Below are positions 62,925-64,000 of a DNA stretch of 64,000 nucleotides, piece after piece. The position numbers and the translations under genes were made by a program. The first letter of the stretch is position 1, and every line of letters begins with the position of its first letter. A model generated the notes under the pieces. That model saw nothing but the letters and a program-made list of their open reading frames with translations. It made no database searches and was not told the DNA's origin. The DNA lies in assembly GCA_022842725.1 (NCBI GenBank), contig JALHOZ010000019.1:24791-88790 (forward strand), read 5' to 3'. Origin of the DNA: Saprospiraceae bacterium. GTDB taxonomy: Bacteria; Bacteroidota; Bacteroidia; Chitinophagales; Saprospiraceae.

Positions 62925-63965
62925 ATGTCAATATCAGGCATTCAGGATTTATTTTTATTTGGAATTCATGTGAATGGAGGTGCTTCGCTATTGGGTTTCG
63001 GAACAATAAAAATAGCCAGAACGCCAGCCTCTTATACGACAGATAAAAGGAAAATATTACCCCCACAATCAGAAATTATTTTTGAAGAAGAATTTCATAA
63101 AGCCTATGATATCTCTGCCATTTCAGATAAACTATCAATCCCCGGATACATATTTGATGGATGGTCAACAAATTTTCTGCATCAATTTTCAAACTCACCG
63201 GATGGTTCACCTGTAACAGCTGAACTACCCGGTATTGGGAAAATCGAAAAAAAGGAAGGTAAAATCCATTTCAACCTGTCCGAACATTGGAAAGAATTTC
63301 AACCTTACAGAAATTTTCCCTCATTTGATGTCAGAAGTCTACCGATTCATAAGCATAACATTTCATTTGCCGTTGAAAACCCAAAAGCGCTGATTTTTGA
63401 AGGTAAAAAATCAAAATCATCTTTTACACAATGGATTATGCCACTTTCCATAATTGGATTGGTTGTATTATTTATGTTAATAAAAGAATGTTCTTCCGGC
63501 CCTACCCCAAAAATACATAAAGACCCAACGGCACTTAAAAAGACAACATCTGATATTCCAAATGAAATAGCCGATACCATCAAAACAACCGAAGAAGTTA
63601 TTGATACGTCTGGTGATAGCCAACATGTAGAACCTGAACAAAAAATCAATATAACTGAAAATAAACCAGTTGATAATCAACCAACAACGATAAATGAAAT
63701 AAACAGCAAGTCATCGGTCAATCTGAAAAAAACGACAAGCACAGTGGATAAAAACAAATGTACTTATATTGTGGGTGCTTTTAAAATTAAAAAAAATGCG
63801 CTGAAATTAATCAAAATCTTAAAAAAACAAGGTTTTGAAGCACAAATGTCTCAAAACGGAGATTTTTACAGGGTAGGCATTTATTCAGATTGTTTTCAGG
63901 ATACATCAAAACAATATGGAATTATCATGAAAAAATTTCCTGATGTTTGGCTTCTTGAAGAATAG
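62925..63965 (+). CDS. Membrane protein with HU-CCDC81-like N-terminus and SPOR domain
   Basis: 346 residues. Residues about 1-120 include VNGGASLLGFGTIKIAR and ILPPQSEIIFEEEF, a pattern like the CCDC81-type HU domain found in Bacteroidota SPOR proteins. One membrane segment lies at about 170-190 (IMPLSIIGLVVLFMLI). A Thr/Pro-rich linker leads to a C-terminal SPOR domain (about 275-346; TYIVGAFKIKKNALKLIKILKKQGFE and FYRVGIYSD), which binds peptidoglycan with denuded glycans at division sites. A role linking DNA or cytoplasm to the division wall is inferred. Confidence 0.72.
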   Translation: MSISGIQDLFLFGIHVNGGASLLGFGTIKIARTPASYTTDKRKILPPQSEIIFEEEFHKAYDISAISDKLSIPGYIFDGWSTNFLHQFSNSPDGSPVTAELPGIGKIEKKEGKIHFNLSEHWKEFQPYRNFPSFDVRSLPIHKHNISFAVENPKALIFEGKKSKSSFTQWIMPLSIIGLVVLFMLIKECSSGPTPKIHKDPTALKKTTSDIPNEIADTIKTTEEVIDTSGDSQHVEPEQKINITENKPVDNQPTTINEINSKSSVNLKKTTSTVDKNKCTYIVGAFKIKKNALKLIKILKKQGFEAQMSQNGDFYRVGIYSDCFQDTSKQYGIIMKKFPDVWLLEE

Positions 63966-64000
63966 CCGATTATTATTATGTAAACTAATTTGTTCAAATC

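Overview
The window is from a member of the Bacteroidota, most likely a Saprospiria-type environmental bacterium. The evidence is type IX secretion (T9SS) cargo with type A and type B C-terminal sorting domains, T9SS-linked outer-membrane proteins (a PorT-like barrel next to ubiE, and a PorV/PorQ-family protein), Bacteroidota-style promoters (TAnnTTTG at -7), AT-rich spacers, and a dockerin-like tail of the kind I recall from Saprospiraceae. No rRNA, tRNA, CRISPR array, insertion sequence, phage gene or origin was seen. No gene-free stretch exceeds 300 bases. Many bases are shared between neighbouring genes through 4-61 base overlaps.

Layout. 1-14.4 kb is a surface and exported-protein region: a 5'-truncated subtilisin-family 9 cellulase fusion, then a minus-strand group (secreted type A cargo, NamZ-like muramidase lipoprotein, Dna2-like nuclease-helicase) and two giant related surface proteins. 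14.5-22.9 kb is a glycan region. It holds a pseudaminic acid operon (pseB, pseC, pseF, an associated methylase, a double GNAT acetyltransferase, pseI) that continues into a DUF115-like protein and a family 2 glycosyltransferase, followed by a separate methyltransferase. The dedicated UDP-sugar hydrolase PseG is not in the window. 23.1-37.3 kb is mixed housekeeping: a NUC1 nuclease, PepT, a PorV-like protein, gamma-glutamyltransferase, an AsmA-like protein, CorA, YajC, shikimate kinase, a MarR regulator, PorT, UbiE/MenG and a PolX-like protein with no visible polymerase active site. 37.4-48.7 kb holds a DUF1573 lipoprotein, UbiA, RdgB, IlvE, a TPR membrane protein, TrmD, an FKBP isomerase, an M20 dipeptidase, a prolyl oligopeptidase, RluE and a UbiA-like protein. 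48.8-58.1 kb is an envelope group: a 1033-residue TPR protein, a coupled outer-membrane barrel, a TPR lipoprotein, a type B surface protein and riboflavin synthase. 58.2-64 kb holds a low-complexity protein, a 49-residue membrane protein, TrmN6, a secreted phospholipase D-like protein, a Tat-type glycosylasparaginase and a SPOR-domain protein.

How it fits together. The organism appears to export polymer-degrading and adhesive proteins through T9SS, to decorate its surface with a nonulosonic acid, and to scavenge peptides with several peptidases. The observations most worth following up are the protease-cellulase fusion with its exact 49-residue C-terminal repeats, the pseudaminic acid operon lacking PseG but carrying a double GNAT protein and a DUF115-like candidate transferase, the polymerase-dead PolX, and the large TPR/outer-membrane barrel pair. 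All functional statements rest on motif recognition by eye; no database search was run.
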